Shown here piece by piece: positions 1 to 14,932 of a stretch of 64,000 nt of DNA; position 1 is the stretch's first letter, and every line of letters begins with the position of its first letter. A program made the translations under genes and the position numbers. Source of the stretch: Parus major (Eukaryota; Chordata; Aves; Passeriformes; Paridae); contig NC_031774.1 of the NCBI RefSeq assembly GCF_001522545.3, positions 49,753,363 through 49,817,362 on the forward strand, written 5' to 3'. The notes beneath the pieces are model-generated. The model ran no database searches and was not told the origin of the DNA. It saw only the letters and a list, made by a program, of their open reading frames with translations.

Positions 1-3000
1 AGAGAAGAATTGGTGCACTCTAAGTGGACACATTATTTTCTATCACTGTCAGAAATATCTTCTTGTATACATGGCCTGTTTTAGTTGACATTTAGCTTTG
101 GTTTTATTTCAAAATGCTGTCTTCTTAGGTTAAAATTTCTACAGTGACCCAATGCTCTCACAACCATTCTGGAGTCCTCACCCTATCAACTTTCCTTTTA
201 TAAGCTGTGAAGAGAAGGGCAGTTCTCAAGAAAGCCATAATGAGAAATGGATTCTAGTCCTGTATGACCCAATCTGCTGGGAACTGTTGTGTCTCACATG
301 GAAGCAAGTGATACACAATGAGTTCAGCATATCAGATACCTGGGATTCCCCTGAATTTACAAAGAGAGAAGATGTGCCCTGTATTTCTTTCACATTTCAC
401 AACAGAGAGTCAGAGAGAGAGAGAGATCTGAAGGAGATAACTCCTTCTGAAGCTGAAAAGTGACTGCCGCAAAATGGAGTTTCCACTATTCCTGGGAGGT
501 ATATCATGTCAAAGAAAGGTTAGCAGGTCACAAAGGAAGATGATAAGAAGACTCTTAGTTTACTGGCAGTGTCCCAGGCATGTGAAGTCTCTTGGTGGTT
601 CTCCTGAAAGGATTTCACCTTGGCTGCCTGTGCTCCCACAGCCCTGCTGTGTGCAACCTCTTCTCCACTCTCGAGTGTGCGTGGAGACCTCCTGGAGCAG
701 TCCTGACACTCACTACCCACTCCTGTCAGCTGTCAGCTCAGGCACTCTTCCCTGATATCCGTGGTGAAGGGGCACTTGTGTGGCCAAGGGAAAAGCAGAG
801 TGAAACAGCAGAACCAAAAAGTGAGGTTGTATCTTTGTGCTGCAGACCTCAGAGGTGGCCAATCTCCTTGAAGTCTCTGCTCCAGAAGAGCGTGTGTTGC
901 CTCAGCAGTTCAGAGCCCACGGATCACCCAGACTTTTGCAAACCACACTGAGACCTGCAGGATGCCACATGATTGTGGGGCACCAGAAACGTAAAAACAG
1001 GCCTGAGAAAGAGAATTGGTGGACATTTGTTTGCATCCCAGTAATATTTGCTGTCTTGCCCCCAAATCTAAATGGGTTGGTCTACATTGGATTCCCCATG
1101 GTTTCATCACATTACAGCTTGTCTTCACAGAAAATTAAAATGCTTTGCCTAGCTAAAGAAGGAAGACAACCAAACCCAAGTCCAGACAACACCCAGTATC
1201 ACACTGCTGTCGCTAATATACGTTAGTTAAAATTGATTTAATTAACTGCCCTATGCTCCTGCCTGGAGAAAAAAGTCTGCAATAATTTCAATTTGGCCTA
1301 AATTTGTTGAAATTGTGTTGGTAAATACACAGATACAGTCAAAACTCTGCTCTAACAAGTGTTTATAATGGATTCGTTCTATTGCTTTTTTTAAGGCAAA
1401 TCCTATTTAAGACTGCACTAGTGTGTGACAAAACTATTGTTATGTTGTTTCAGTGGCTGCTGATTACCAATCTGACCTAATGCATTCAATTTGATGGAAA
1501 GATTCCCACTGAGTTCAATGAACATCAAAACAAGCTCTTAATTAAAGAACAGAAAGGAAAAATAGAAAAAAAAAAAGGACATGAAAAAGAAAAGACATCT
1601 AAGAAATAAAAATGCTGAGCAGAGATCTACCCAGAAGAGGAACAAGGTGTTTGGAGGAGAGTGGGTTTGTTAGGGCAAAACCAGCCTTCACTTGCCATTA
1701 TTTATAAGACATCCGTGTCAGAGATGGGCAGAGTAAACTTTTTCCTCCCACTGTCTGTCATAAAGCCAGTCCCTTTCATGAGCCCTCCACTCCATGCAAT
1801 TTTCCTTTTGTATTTTCTAGAATTTACTTATCTTACTTTAATTGCTTGTGTTTTTTTACAACAGGCTACCAATCACAGCCCTGCACTACTTATCTTCCCT
1901 GTACTAAAAGCAAATGTGTGGGTTTTTTACCATAGAAAGAAAACTTTCTATGAAAAGAAAACTTCTTTTTTAAAATTAAAATGGTGCAGTGACACATATT
2001 CAACAGACCTCCCTAAACATTTGCACATTCCTTGGGCTTTGCTATCAGTGTTAGAGCTAACCAGGGAAAGAAAGTGAATCCCTCATTAAAAAGCAATATG
2101 TCTAATGATGCATCAGAATGAGTAGCCATTACTCCACTTAAACCTAAATTAAAAATCCTGGTATTTGCATTGTCAATTCACTCACAAAATGAAATCTCTT
2201 ATTACCTTACCCAATTTTCATTACTGAGATGTAAGTGGATCCCAAATTGCTTTTCTAGTCAGAAAGACATTTTAAAAGTAGAATCCCTGATCATCTCTGT
2301 TCATCATCATTGCTGGAGATTATCTCAACTAATGGGCAACATATCTATAATAAATTATCCTTCAGGTAAAATCACTTCACATTTCTGGAGTTTCAAGGAA
2401 TATATCAGCAAAGTCACTTTCTTCTGAACTAAAACTCCATGGGAGCACACAGTCTCAACTGAACTTATTGGAAAAGTTTCCTTAGCTGAGGAGCAGAGAC
2501 AGAAGGAGGGACACAGCAAAGGAGACCAAGTGAGAGCTCAGGAGACTCACACACTTGTCACCAGCAAACACCAACAACTGCCCACTGACTACTCCAGAGT
2601 GGCTCTTGCTCTCTTACTGTGGATATTTTTCAAACCCTAGTTTAATCCATTGTTCAAACAAACAAACAAACAAACAAGCAAGTCCTGACTTTCACAGTGG
2701 TACAAAAGTGCAAGGCCTGCCCTCGGTCCAGCTCAGCACTTCTGTCCAGGGCACTGCCTCCCCTCCCAGCTGATGAGCATGGGGACAAGGCTGCAGAGCC
2801 AGCACCTGCAGCACAAAGTGTGCCACACACTGCCAGCACTGACACCCCACAGCAGGCATCCCCACACCATCACTCCTCAATACTCAGAAAAAACGACACA
2901 ACATTTACTGATAAATTTTTCAACTGGGCAGGACTTCAGCGTGACCCCAGAAGATACCATTCTTGGAGCAAACCCCAAGGCCTTTGCCAGCCCAAATGGA

Positions 3001-4890
3001 CACAGGCATGCCTCTCCCAAGGGGAGGGAGTTTGGGCTGCTACCAATGAGAAAAGAGTAGAGCCAACGAATCAAGTTTTTTAGTAAAAATAGACTGCAAA
3101 CCCAACTTTCTTCTGTGTAGAAAACAGAAGCAATTTGATTACAGAGGCAATTTGATGGGTGGAAAATTGGTATTTTCCATAACAAATAATGTATAATTTT
3201 AAACGTTTGAGATAGAAATTAAAGTCTTGGTGCTTACCAAAGACTAAAATTACATTTAAAAAAACCCAAAAAACCCAAGACAAAACAATGAAAAAGCAGC
3301 AAACACTTGTTCCTATCAAAGCTTTCTGTCCTGCTAGCAAAGAAAAGAAATGGTGGCCTCTGACTTTTTGACCCGCTGTGCTGAGTGGTTCAATTGAAAA
3401 ATAACACAAATAACACAAGAAGATGGATAGCGTTTGTGGTATTTTAAGGTCAAAGTACTACAAAGAAACATTTATTTTCCTTTCCGTTTCTGCCCAGTAA
3501 ATTCAGGTCAGTGTTGCGGCCATGTTGGACCAACTGTGAAGATAAAGTGTTGAAAAGAGAGACAAGTCAGACAAATTATCTTTTCTGTTACCCTTCAGTG
3601 TTACTTCTGCTAGAAGGGAGAAAAAAAGAAGAAAAATATTTAATTCTGAAATACTTTGATGCAACAAAATGGACTGTTCTTAACATAAATTAAATAGAGA
3701 AAGGCAGAAATTTACTTGACAGAAAGTTCTCAGCATTTATGAGAGATTAGCAAAAAACGATTTCAATTAGAATTATGTTCTGAAGTGACCGAGGAAAATT
3801 AAGAAGCAGCACTGTCAGCTCCCAGTAATTCATGAATTAGCATTCAAAACAGGGTTGTTACATAAGAAGCTTTTAATTGAAAACACTTTTTTCTCATTTT
3901 GCATAAGTTGTAACAGATGAAGGCTGAAAAGAGGTTAAAAAAAGTATTTAATCATAAATGATCAGGTTGACCCTGTGCCCTGTGGAAACACTAAAGCTTT
4001 CACAAAGGGTCACAGCTTCCCTTCTCCCCATGGGCTGTGGGGTCATTTGGGAGCAACTTGGGATGTCTAAACATGGGCATTCTGTGCCTGAGCATATCTG
4101 AGGCACCCCTGGACCTTGGTAGATGTGATAAAGACCCACATCCTTCTGCTGCAGGGCAGCAGGGACAGGTCTGGAGTCACCTGAGGACCACAGCTCTCCT
4201 CACCTCCTTGAAACCCATTTCTAACCCCTTGCATTGTCAAAACTTTCTCTCCTGGTTCACAAGTCATTTTAAAAGCACACACAACAAAGCACCGAACAGA
4301 AGGTGGGGAGGCCCTTTTTGTTTACATCTGGAGAATATAAAGGGATGGCAAAAAGTGTCCAGAACACAGAGAATCAAGCATACACGAGTCACTGACAGCA
4401 GACTTCCCAAAGGGCTGTCATTTCCGAGGGTTTATAATAATCAGCTTCATTTTCCTACAAAGCAGACCCACTTGCACTAAGCTCAAGAGACAGCAGATTA
4501 CATACTGCACCACTTAAATGTATTAATATTATATCTGCTTTCAACGTAACTTTAGAAGAAATTATGTAACAGCATGAAATGCAGCTAGATGGGAAAGAAT
4601 ACTGCAAGGAACTCAATATTGACAAGAGAAACATCCCCTTATTGACACCAGTTCAGACGATTTTCTTTGAACAAATTATTATGCCACACCATCACCCAGC
4701 CCTCTGACAGACATGCAATTTTCATTTTTCAGTAGCTCCCTCCCCTTTTACAAAGCACAGGATTTCCTTCAGCCATCATTTAAACATCAGAGTGAACTTG
4801 GTCCTCAGCAACAGGGCAAGGGCATCACAGTCTGACCATGAAAGCCCATAAGGATTTTGGCTTATGATGTGGGTAACTCTCTATATGGGA
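1..4890. other. Unique AT-rich noncoding sequence
   Basis: Apart from the (CAAA)n tract there is nothing I can name. A 9-bp-arm hairpin (CATAGAAAG / CTTTCTATG, A4 loop) lies at 1931-1952. Short frames show no coding character or splice context. Confidence 0.6.
2655..2682. repeat. (CAAA)n microsatellite
   Basis: About six CAAA units followed by CAAG variants. Confidence 0.9.
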
Positions 4891-4897
4891 AAGAAAA

Positions 4898-4904
4898 GTA
4901 TATA

Positions 4905-4942
<38 letters not shown>
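4898..4942. repeat. (TA)n microsatellite
   Basis: About 45 bp of alternating TA with one G interruption near the left end. Confidence 0.95.
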
Positions 4943-4943
<1 letters not shown>

Positions 4944-7900
4944 CATTCTTACTTCAGATTTTAGTTTCACACCATAAATCTTGGATGTTAGATGGAAAAC
5001 TCTGTTGAGAGCTTGGCTTTTGATTATATACATTTGTGAAGAGGAAAAAAAAAACAAAACAACAAACACAGAAGGCTTTATTTCAGCCCAGTATGTCAGG
5101 CTGCCTTCATCTTTATGTACTCTTGCACTGCCCATTACCTGGATTATTTGTCTGTCACTGCAATATAAATTCTTAACCTACCAGCAACAATATTCTAAAC
5201 CATAATTGTTCCAGTAGTTGAAACTGCCTCAATTTTGACACTCAACAACCCATTGTTTGCAACTGAGTAATTAAATGGAGGGTTTAGCTCAAAACCTTTC
5301 TCTGTTATTTCCTGTAGCAATTTAGAAGTGCACACTTCTCATGCAGGCAAATGGCATTGACTTGAACTTGGCCAAAACACAGATATTTACTAACCAATGT
5401 ATTTTGCATCGTACAAGATGGAAATAAAAATGAATTAATGGCATATTTAATACATTCAGGTTATGAAAAAATGGAAATCACCAACATTAGCAAGAGAAAG
5501 AATAAGCAATTAGAGCCCTAAACAACCAGCAGCAGTATTAAAAGGCAGCTCCCCAGTTCCAAAAAGCTGCTCGTGGATGCACTAGCCCTCTCTACCTTAC
5601 TGAAATTTCGTGGCAAGCTGTTGCAGTCAGCCAGCTAGAAGGGAACAGAAGAACATTATACATGTGGAAACTTAACAGAAATAAAGTTATTTTATCCTCT
5701 TGGAAAAAAACTCTACCACAGGTGACCACATGGTCTTACATGCAGCATTTGGTAAGTATCATAACAATATCATTATTTCAGCTTCAATCCCTTTCGCTAT
5801 ACTCATGAATGAAGCCTTGCAGAACCCATCTGCACAAACATAAATATCTCACTATCCAGATTCAGAGCACAGTGATCCCCCCAAACAGTTGGTAAAGCTT
5901 GGTCACCTTACTCTTGTTCACAGCTACATTTAACCACACCTGCGGGTCAACACCACCATCAGAGCCTGCAGCTCCAACAAAAACCCGGCCCAAGGTAGCC
6001 TTGGGTATCACAGCAGAGCAGAGATATTTTGCTGAGCTAAAGCCAAACAGAAACACATCTCAAAAAAGGTGCAGGAGGTGGTGCAAAGCACCTGCCTTGC
6101 ACAGCTCTCAGGGGCATCAGGGCAGTGGCCCCTGTTTCTCATGACAGCACCACAAGTGATTGGCCTTGTCAGGCACCAGAGAACATCCCCTACCACATGA
6201 CCTTGCACAAACATTTCCCCCTTATCTCATTAATCCATGTTTTAGTGTCTCACACACCAGGAATCTGAGGGATGGGCAATTTCACTGTGTGAAGCTAGCA
6301 AATAATTGAATTAAGGTTCAGTAATTGCAGTTATCACTACAAGACATTCAAGCAAAAATAAGCCCAGCAAAGCACATATCTGACTTTAAGTATATGTGAA
6401 GACTCCCATTAGCTTCAGCAGCATTTATCAGGCAAGTCAGAAATCACACACATAAGAGTGCAATAAAAAAATCAACGTATTTGATTTGGAAAGAACTCTG
6501 CAAATAAGGAAAAAAAAAAAGGGATGAGATTAAAACTATTTAACATCTTTCATGTCATGCAATAATATGAGCTTTCTGTAACAGGAGAGATTAAATTCCT
6601 TTACACTGGTTCATATCCCTGTTGTACATGCAGCACATCTGGGGATCACTTGAACTGGTGACAAAGGTTTTAGAGGAAAAGGGTCTGTCAAGACACCTCC
6701 TGATTCCCTCCTCAGCATTCAGCCAGCAGGTCACAGGCACAGCCTCAGCCAGATCCATCAGTAAAATCCATTTTTAGTAGTTTATGCAGAATTGGAAATG
6801 CATTTGGGCATTGTGCCATGGCTGGATCTCAGCCATTCACAAATGTAACACAGGGATAAGGATCCTCACTTTGGCCTAGGCTCTGACTTCCCCCTCACAT
6901 CGTGATCCGTATTCATAGAAGCTGGAGGGGCAACCAGATTTCACCTGGATACATTGGTGATAACTGGAATTCTCTGGTTTTTGGGGAAGCTGAAACTTTG
7001 GGAAAGGCAGGAGAGAGTCAGTAAGAGGCTTAGCAGATTTTACCATGTAAAATCATTATTGGAAAAAGATTTTTATTAGTATCTCAGTATGGTACAGGAT
7101 ATAAAAACATTGCAGGTTTCAAACCTCTCCATTCTCTATAGCAACTGAGGTAGGGAACTTTAGTAGACTGCTAATATTCAAGAATGTCCGTATTTTTGTC
7201 CTCTTGTTTTAGATCTGCAGAGAAATATCAAGCCCATAACTCACAGGAGACTCAGATAATCAGTTCAAACCAAATTGCAGTGTATAATTATCATCACACA
7301 ACTGGCAGGCTTTGCTCAAGAGGAAATACGAGCTGGCACAGCTGAGAGATCCAAGTATCACAGCCTATAACCCAAATAGAAATGCAGCTCAATAGTTAAC
7401 AAAGCCAAATGGAGCTATAGCCATTGGCATTTGGAGAAGCCCAAGTCTGGTCTGTGGCTTGCATGCTACGACTTTCAGAGCCACAGACTAATGGAGCCCA
7501 CCACGGCTCACTGGAACAAAGGTCAGGGCTCTTCATTAGGGGTGCCAGTGCAGAAACTACAGAATGCTGCCCCAGTTCCTCCAGGGAAGCAGATGTTGGT
7601 CTGGGTGTAGTATCAAGCACAGACCTGGACCATCCCCTGGAGTCACCTTTCATTTTCTCCTGTCAACTGCACTCCAGGCAAGGAGCCTAAAGGGAACCAC
7701 TGCACCTCCTCCCAAAACCGCAGCCACAGCAACACTGCGGGCTGCCCTCAAGGCACTCCCCTCATCCCATAAAACAACAGATGTCAGGAATGAGAGAAAG
7801 ACCTGAAACCACTCCTGATAAATCAACAAAGGTCCCTTGCAGGATTTAGCTCATGCTGGGCACCAGCTGGCTCTGGGCTCTGCTGGGCACCCGAGCCCCT

Positions 7901-10900
7901 CTCCTCTGGAGCACCTCTCGGATGATCCAAGCTCTCTGCTGAACCAGGACTCGAGCAGTCAGGGACAATCAATCACTGCCAGTCTCAACTTTGTTGAGAT
8001 ACCCTGAATATTCTTTTAAAGTCTCTTATAAAGATTTAGATTTGCATTTTTGGCTTCATGAAAAACAAAACAAAAAACTGAAAATCTTGTCATAAACTTA
8101 CAGTTTTGAGTAAAGAGGTGTTTTTTTTCTCAAAGCAATGAAAGATTAAAATCCTTCCCATTGTTGCCCAAGTTGTTTTCAGATGTCAGACTCTGAATTT
8201 TTCTTGATCTGGGCTTGAATTTGGCATTTTACTCATTGCAAAAATCTGTTTTTAAGCCTCTGCAGTTATTGCATATTTTTCCCTCAAGACACTTTTCAGT
8301 ATTTCTCAGATGGACGGATCACTGAGACCCTATCTACTTTGAACCTCTCCACATGTTTCAAAGACACAAAAAGCTGCTTCTTCATAGCCTGATCTAACTT
8401 CAATTAAGAGTTTTTCCCTGGCCCTGTCCTCATACAGAGAAAAAAAGTGGAATCTAGTGAAATTGTTACAAAGCTGGTTAAGCACAGGATATGACTAATC
8501 CTGTATTTCACAGCTGGAGGTTAAACTGAGCCTCATTAAACCCAATGTTCTTGCTTACCCACAACAGAAACAAATGGGGCATGACAGAGCTTTGCATGTG
8601 TGCATCTCTCTCATACACTCAAACACTGAAATTCAGCTTCAGCCCTTCCAAAGTTTCAGGTTCCAAGAAATTATATGATGGTCTCAAATTTGTAAGACTC
8701 AATTAAGCCAGTATGTCTCTATCTGTTAGTTGACTTCTGGATCCAGATCTTTTGAATTGTATTTCCTAGGTTTTTTAGGGAACTCTATTTACATTCTCAT
8801 AAAATCCCTGGATATCACAGGTGACAACCCCCAGAACACACAGTACCCCACCCAGATTCCATTACAAGTTGCAAAAGTTCACTTCTGTCACTGATCATGC
8901 ATTCTAGAAGTGCATGAATGAGAGAGAATATTTGTTTTGGTAGGTAGCAGCTCAAATTCCTGCTGTCCAAAGCAAATGGAACTCCACTGCCTTAGAGGGC
9001 TTGAAGGTATTGTGAACTGCTCCTATAAAGCTGTACATTTGTTTATTTGGGGAGGAAAAACATTTTATTCAATAAGTACATATTAGTGCTTACATCTCAA
9101 GTCAACTTATTGGACAGCAAATTGGTCAAATCAGTCTTGTCATTATATTTCATTAAAGGAGGAGGTGAAATGGAACACACTTGGACATTGATTGGTTTTG
9201 CATGCTATGGGTTTTTTTTATTATTCTGCTTCCACAACTAAGGAAGCAACATTTGAGAGATTCTGTTATCATATTTTGCATTTACACATGTAAGCAATTA
9301 CAGTGCACTCTCAAAACTATATCAAAGTTTTGGTCTCAAGAGAGAAGGTCTCACGAAGATCTGTTTCTTCAAGGACTGTACTCCAAAATGCGTGGAATCC
9401 TGTAGGAATTCTCACTGATTTCACTTTCTGACTTGAAAGGAATTCTTGGCTGTAACCCCAAATACAAGTCTCCTTTTTAATTACTTAAAATTAATATGCA
9501 GCTAAACATTGAAACACTGTATAAAAATGGTAACAGAGTAACTGAGGGCACATCCCCTTCAGTATTCTGAATTTAAATGGAGACCAACAGCCTGGAAAGC
9601 TTTCATGTCTGAGTTACTCCATATTACAAAAAAAAAAAAAAAAAAATCCAATTTCCCTTGTGAGACCTTAAATTAAAGCAATTATACTTATCCTCCTCAT
9701 GCACAAACAATAGGTAGACTTTGGGGAAATCAAACAGGTTTGTAATTTTGTTCCTGTCGTGGTGAGCGTGTGCAGTGCTCCTGGCACAAGCCATGGCCTC
9801 AGACAAACCTCCAGAGCCAATTCACAGAGAGGCCCAAATGTTAAGACCTTGTAGCAACTCTACAACAGGAACTGTTAATGGCAGACTTGGCACAGAAGTG
9901 GCTGATAATAAAACAACAGAGGAAATTGCACTCTGACTCTCCTGCAGCCAGCCAGCACATTGTGGGCAATTTCTTTTCCTACTCCTTGGGAAGAGATCAG
10001 GCTCTCCACTGAATGGCATTTACATCTTTGTTCTTTGCAGTACTAAGGACTGTCAGGCTCTTTTCGGCCCTGGGGTCCAGACTTCCCCCCTTGTCTTCAG
10101 AACAATATATTGGAAACTGCCTGCTGAGTGCATGGTTGTGCCAAGATCCCATTTGCCCAAGAATTGTGGCAGCCTGCAGATGCTCTGCCCATGGAAGTTC
10201 CTTGCTCAAACACCTCAGCTCTGTTTTAATAGCAGTATTACAGGCTTTCCCTACTACCATTTTATTAACTCTACAGCTGCAGCTTTCTTTTAATTCAGGA
10301 CTAGCATGCCGTTTCTTAAAAGTAAGACTAAGAACTAAGTTTTCAAGAACTCCTAGGAATGCTCTAAAGATATTCCAAGGATACTCTAAATCCCAGGCAG
10401 CTAGCAAGCTGAACTGCTGTGAAGTGCTGGTCCTACTGAAGAGTATTTGGCAATTTTAATTAAATACTCTAATGTTCCTCATCAATCTCAAGGGCTGTCA
10501 CTCCCTAGAGAAGATTATTTTTTGTTCCTGCTCTGCACCAGGGGATTTGAGATTTTCTGTGAAAAAGGCACCAGGACTTCATTGTCAAACATCCAGTTAC
10601 TTAGAGCCTCACCTGCCCAATGCATCTGCTTTGTTAAAAGCTGGGATTTTTGCAACAAAGGTCTGTAATGTGCCCTGAGCATCCCTGAACAGAAGAATGC
10701 CTCTGGCATTCCTGCTCTCCAGGGAAAAGGTAGACATGGCTCAGCAGAGACTATAAACCAAAAGGAGCCCTGACAGCCAGCTCATGGTGCACAGTACTTA
10801 AGTTACAAAGAGAGAGAAAAGTGATGAGTCCACACAGCCTATAAACTTCAGTTTTAGCTAAAAGTGCTCAATCCTTGCACGTGTACAGAATGAACTGAAA

Positions 10901-13900
10901 ATGCAAAATAACGTGAAAGAATGGCCAGGAGTTTGTTACCCTTATTATTTCTAAATGTATGCATTAGTTATGAAACTACCTAGAACTGACCTTTGGAGCT
11001 CCTAAATGTTGTAAATACAGGTCTCTCTAACCTTAAGGGGAAAGTGTGCAATTAAAAATTCCTTTTTGTTCAAGGGGCAGCGTGAAATGGCTTGAGGGGT
11101 TTATTATGTGCTTGGACACTTCTAGCTCAGAGGAATGGAAAGCAAACATGATCTCCCACCTCAGGGATTATTTTAGCAATATCAAAGGTACCCTCACCTA
11201 GTCAACCAGACACCACTAAAGGCTAACACCAGCTCTTCTGGGCATTTCCCACATAGACACAGAGGAAAATTAAGCCTTCACCCACATGATGTTGCACAGA
11301 CCAAATGCATGCACACAGCAGAGCTCAGTGTAATTCTTCCCTGGAGAATGTGAGACTACAAAAATGATGCCCATGAAGTTCTCCAAAACCAACACCCAAC
11401 ATTTCTCAGAGTTTCCATTCATCTTCTTTACGCTACAACTAAAACTTCCAGAAACCAGCTACACCTGTAAGAAAGGCTTTCACCATCCTCACTGGGCTTT
11501 GTGGGGTTTTTGCCACAGTGGCTAAACCACAGACACCTACCACCTACTGGAAAGCAGGATTGAGTGGTCTTTTCTGGTAGTGGCATTTGCTACAACCTCT
11601 CCCCAGACAATATAAACCAGGGCAAGAAAAGTTGTTGGTTACCAGAATTGCTGCCAGAGATTTTGGCAGCACAGCGATGCCATTCAAGAGCATGATCTTC
11701 TAGCTGACATCACAAAACATCACAGCATAAACTGCATCAAAAAAACTAAAAACTGGAGTCATTTCTCCTCAGAAAAAGGAAAATGGAAAGAGTGAGGAGT
11801 ATTGATGGGTTAGCAATGTCAGAAGCTTATCATTTTCCAACTGGAAATCGTGTCCCTCAATAGAAAGTAAATTAAGTCAAAACATATATGGTACCCACAT
11901 ATATGGTTATCACAGTAACACCCGTATCTCCATTTCCTTTCCTCCCACTGCACTGAGGCTTGTGAGATGGTATTTCTTGATCTCCAGGAGCAAGAAAAGC
12001 TCTCTCCATTAACCTGTTCAAATAACTCACTAGAAAAACACGAGTGTGAACCCCAGCACACCTGTGCTGCAGGTGACATGTACCGTGCAGAGCAGCTGCC
12101 AGGCACAGGCTGGGGAGCTTTTGCCTGTCCCACTGAGGCTTTCTTCTGAAGTGTTTATAGAGAAAGGATATGTTGGGAAACAGGAGCAAAAGTGCAAGCT
12201 GGGGATGCCCTACAACAACTTGATTCCAGAAGGGCTACAAAGACACCACCTCTCAGCATACTCCATACACTTCATGGAGTGAAGACTCCAGAGATGCTGA
12301 GGAAGATAAAGCAGCAAATCTCACTCAGGATGCACCAGCCAGCAAAAGGGTATTGTTTCACTGGCCACTGGAACATAAATCCTGCCATAAAGCTTGCAAA
12401 CATCCTTTACAGTGCTGGCTTTCTCAGGTTTCTCTGGATGAAGCACTATTTCAGCTCTATGTTTAGCAGTTGGAAGGAAGCCAGGAAGACTTCCATAACC
12501 ACCCCTGATTTGTTAATCCCTTAATGCACAGGCACTGTTTGTTACTTAGGACGTCAGGTTTCATTGCTCCTCAGCACGCTGGTGATAGAACTTCTTGACA
12601 CCAGGCTGCAAATATTATTGCAAAGTCAATACTCCCAGGGAGAAAGCCAAGCTGAGTTAAAATGTGACTTTGGTGTTGACAAGCCAGTTTGGCACTGCAG
12701 AGTTCAAACAGCCAGGATCACCTGGCAACTTTCAAAACAGGAGAAAGTTTGCCAGGATCCTTTCTGACTTGAGTCTTATCCCAAGATCCGCATGGTAACA
12801 GCTAAACACTTTCCAATCAGACAAAGCAAGAAAAAACACAGTAAGTGGATTATACTTTCTGGGTAGGTGCTGGGAGCTATATGTACATATGCATGTGAGT
12901 TTGTGTCTATACAGATTTTCCTAATCTTTCTCATTAAAAGAGAAAAAAAATCCAGATGTGGGTGTGTAGCATGACAGACTGAAGGTGATGCAGCTCAACT
13001 CCCAGGGAATTCAGCCAGCCCATGGTAGCTTCAAGAGTCCTGTTGCCCTAAGGAAAGTTGACTCCCTGCTTATAATAAACAAAGTTATCTCCTGGATGTG
13101 ATCTAAAAGAAGTTGGATCCTGGTCTTTTTGGAGGGCCATTGAGACACCACACAGGGGCTGCACACCACATCAAAGCCAGGCTGCCATCAGTACCTGCTG
13201 CCACTGGAGAGGTGGCTTGCCTTCTCCAGAACACAGAGATATTTTAAGGTAATTTCCCTCCCTCCTGGATTCAAATATTTGTAATAAGACAGCCCAAAAC
13301 ACAGTGACACCTGAGGACAGTGGAGGAAAAGGCACAGCCTTCACACCCAGGGCAGCACATAGGTGAAGGTTTGAGGCATGAGCCTGAAGCAGCCCCTCAC
13401 AACCCAAAATTAACTGGGTTAATCATCCTCCCAACACAAAAAGCCCATGCAGCTATGCAGACCCTATTCATTTTCACCATTAATTACCAACTTTTTCTTG
13501 ATCTCCTAAGGCAGATCTGACAGAGTAATGTGCATGGCTGTGGCAGGACAAGGCTAGGCCAAGGGCACATTGAGCCCATCCCTGAATCCATGCCCATCCC
13601 AACTGCACACACGCAGACCATCTACCTATCAATAGCTCCAATTAAAGTCATGCCACCAGACACCAGCTCAGACACAGTTTGGAGAGAGACAGGCAGTTCA
13701 AATCAAATTAGCAATCAATTAATACATAAAGCAACTACAAAGCTCTTGAGTTGAGCACCCTTTGGGGGTTTAACCCCTTGGTGCCCTATGAGTTTTTTTC
13801 ATGGCTACTAATGCCAAATGAGTGTGCTGGGAGAAAGGAGTAATCTTTAAAAAAGCTCAGAGTCAGGTCAAAATGCGTATTTCAGAAAAAAAAATAACAT

Positions 13901-14770
13901 TTGACAAAATATGTTATTAAAATTTCAGTACACATAGAGCTCTTTATTATTTTTGTTTGTTTCTTTTAAATGAGAATGTTTTAAAACTGCGATCCTGGAA
14001 CAGTCTATTCTCTGATTTGGTGAAATGCAAAGAACAGCACAACATAAACTGGCACAAAGGCATTTTAAAAAAAAATACTAAAAGGGCTTTTTTATTTCCA
14101 GTCCTTATAATTGGGAAGAATCTGAAACAAAATGACTGTAAAATATGGTGCTTGAAGTAAAAAGCAAAGTATAGAAAAAAAGACTTTTAAAATGCCAGGA
14201 TGGTAAAACATAAAAACAGTGAAAGGATGCAAAGAACAGAAAAAAAAGGGTAACTTTTCTGAGGGTTTAAATAGACAGTGCCTTACTGAATACAGCAGAA
14301 CTGCCCCTGTTTACAGCAACTGCTGTGCTTTACAGGGGATCCAGAGGACATACCAGACTGAATGGCTGTTTTCTTCTCACTGCTTGACATTGCTATATAA
14401 AGACAGGTAAGCATCATGAGTGATCAAAAGCACAGTGGCACGTGGAGTAGACTTTGAAAGGGAGATGCAAGCAAAAAGTGCCCCTTTAGAGAGTCTGTTC
14501 AGATTTAAGAAAGATCTCAAAATAAAAGCTGGGAGCCTGCACCACACACAACTATTCCCAAGGCTGTCCTTTGACAACCGTCTCATCTTTCAACAAGATA
14601 AAAGTCAATGTAAATGGGCAAGCAAGACAAAAATCCTACAGCAAGGACACAGGCAGAGCTGGACTCTCACAGCATCCCCAGAAGCAGAGGTGGATCAAGG
14701 ACCTCTGCAGGGAGGCATTAATACACCTCTGAAACACCCACAGACAATAACAGAGGATTCACTTTTGTTT
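4943..14770. other. Unique noncoding sequence
   Basis: No CR1, no exon and no RNA gene recognised. Contains the A19 run at 9628 and an imperfect hairpin at 13755-13784 (GCACC / GGTGC outer, GGGGTT / AACCCC inner). Confidence 0.6.
9628..9646 (+). repeat. A homopolymer, 19 nt
   Basis: Uninterrupted A run in unique sequence; no recognisable retroposed sequence precedes it. Confidence 0.95.
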
Positions 14771-14771
14771 T

Positions 14772-14774
<3 letters not shown>

Positions 14775-14803
<29 letters not shown>
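14775..14803 (+). repeat. T homopolymer, about 29 nt
   Basis: An uninterrupted T run directly left of the duplicated sequence at the gap. On the minus (gene) strand it is a poly-A tract. Homopolymers of this length are a common cause of assembly breaks. Confidence 0.95.
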
Positions 14804-14809
<6 letters not shown>

Positions 14810-14831
14810 AGAAGACCAAATTCTATCTGTG
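14800..14831 (+). repeat. Left copy of 32-bp sequence duplicated across the gap
   Basis: Begins TTTTAACAAAAGAAGACC and runs to the first N. It is identical to 14933-14964 on the other side. Both copies are preceded by a long T tract (29 T on the left at 14775-14803; about 15 T on the right, with one T-to-AA interruption). Confidence 0.95.
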
Positions 14832-14908
14832 NNNNNNNNNNNNNNNNNNNNNNNNNNNNNNNNNNNNNNNNNNNNNNNNNNNNNNNNNNNNNNNNNNNNN
14901 NNNNNNNN
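14832..14908. other. Assembly gap (77 N)
   Basis: A run of 77 N sits between two T-homopolymer tracts, 195 bp from the exon donor on the intron side. The odd, short length suggests an estimated or scaffolding gap. Its flanks carry the same 32-bp sequence, so true missing sequence may be zero or negative (an unmerged overlap). Confidence 0.98.
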
Positions 14909-14910
14909 AT

Positions 14911-14930
14911 CTTTCTTTTTTTTTTTTTTT
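14911..14930 (+). repeat. T-rich tract on the right side of the gap
   Basis: CTTTC followed by about 15 T. It is probably the same homopolymer as 14775-14803 called at a different length. Confidence 0.85.
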
Positions 14931-14932
14931 AA

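Noticed and set aside
1931..1952. Hairpin CATAGAAAG / CTTTCTATG
   Set aside because: Nine-base arms in A/T-rich DNA are expected by chance in a window this size.
13755..13784. Imperfect hairpin with GGGGTT / AACCCC inner arms
   Set aside because: Short arms and a large bulge; no repeated copies or functional context seen.
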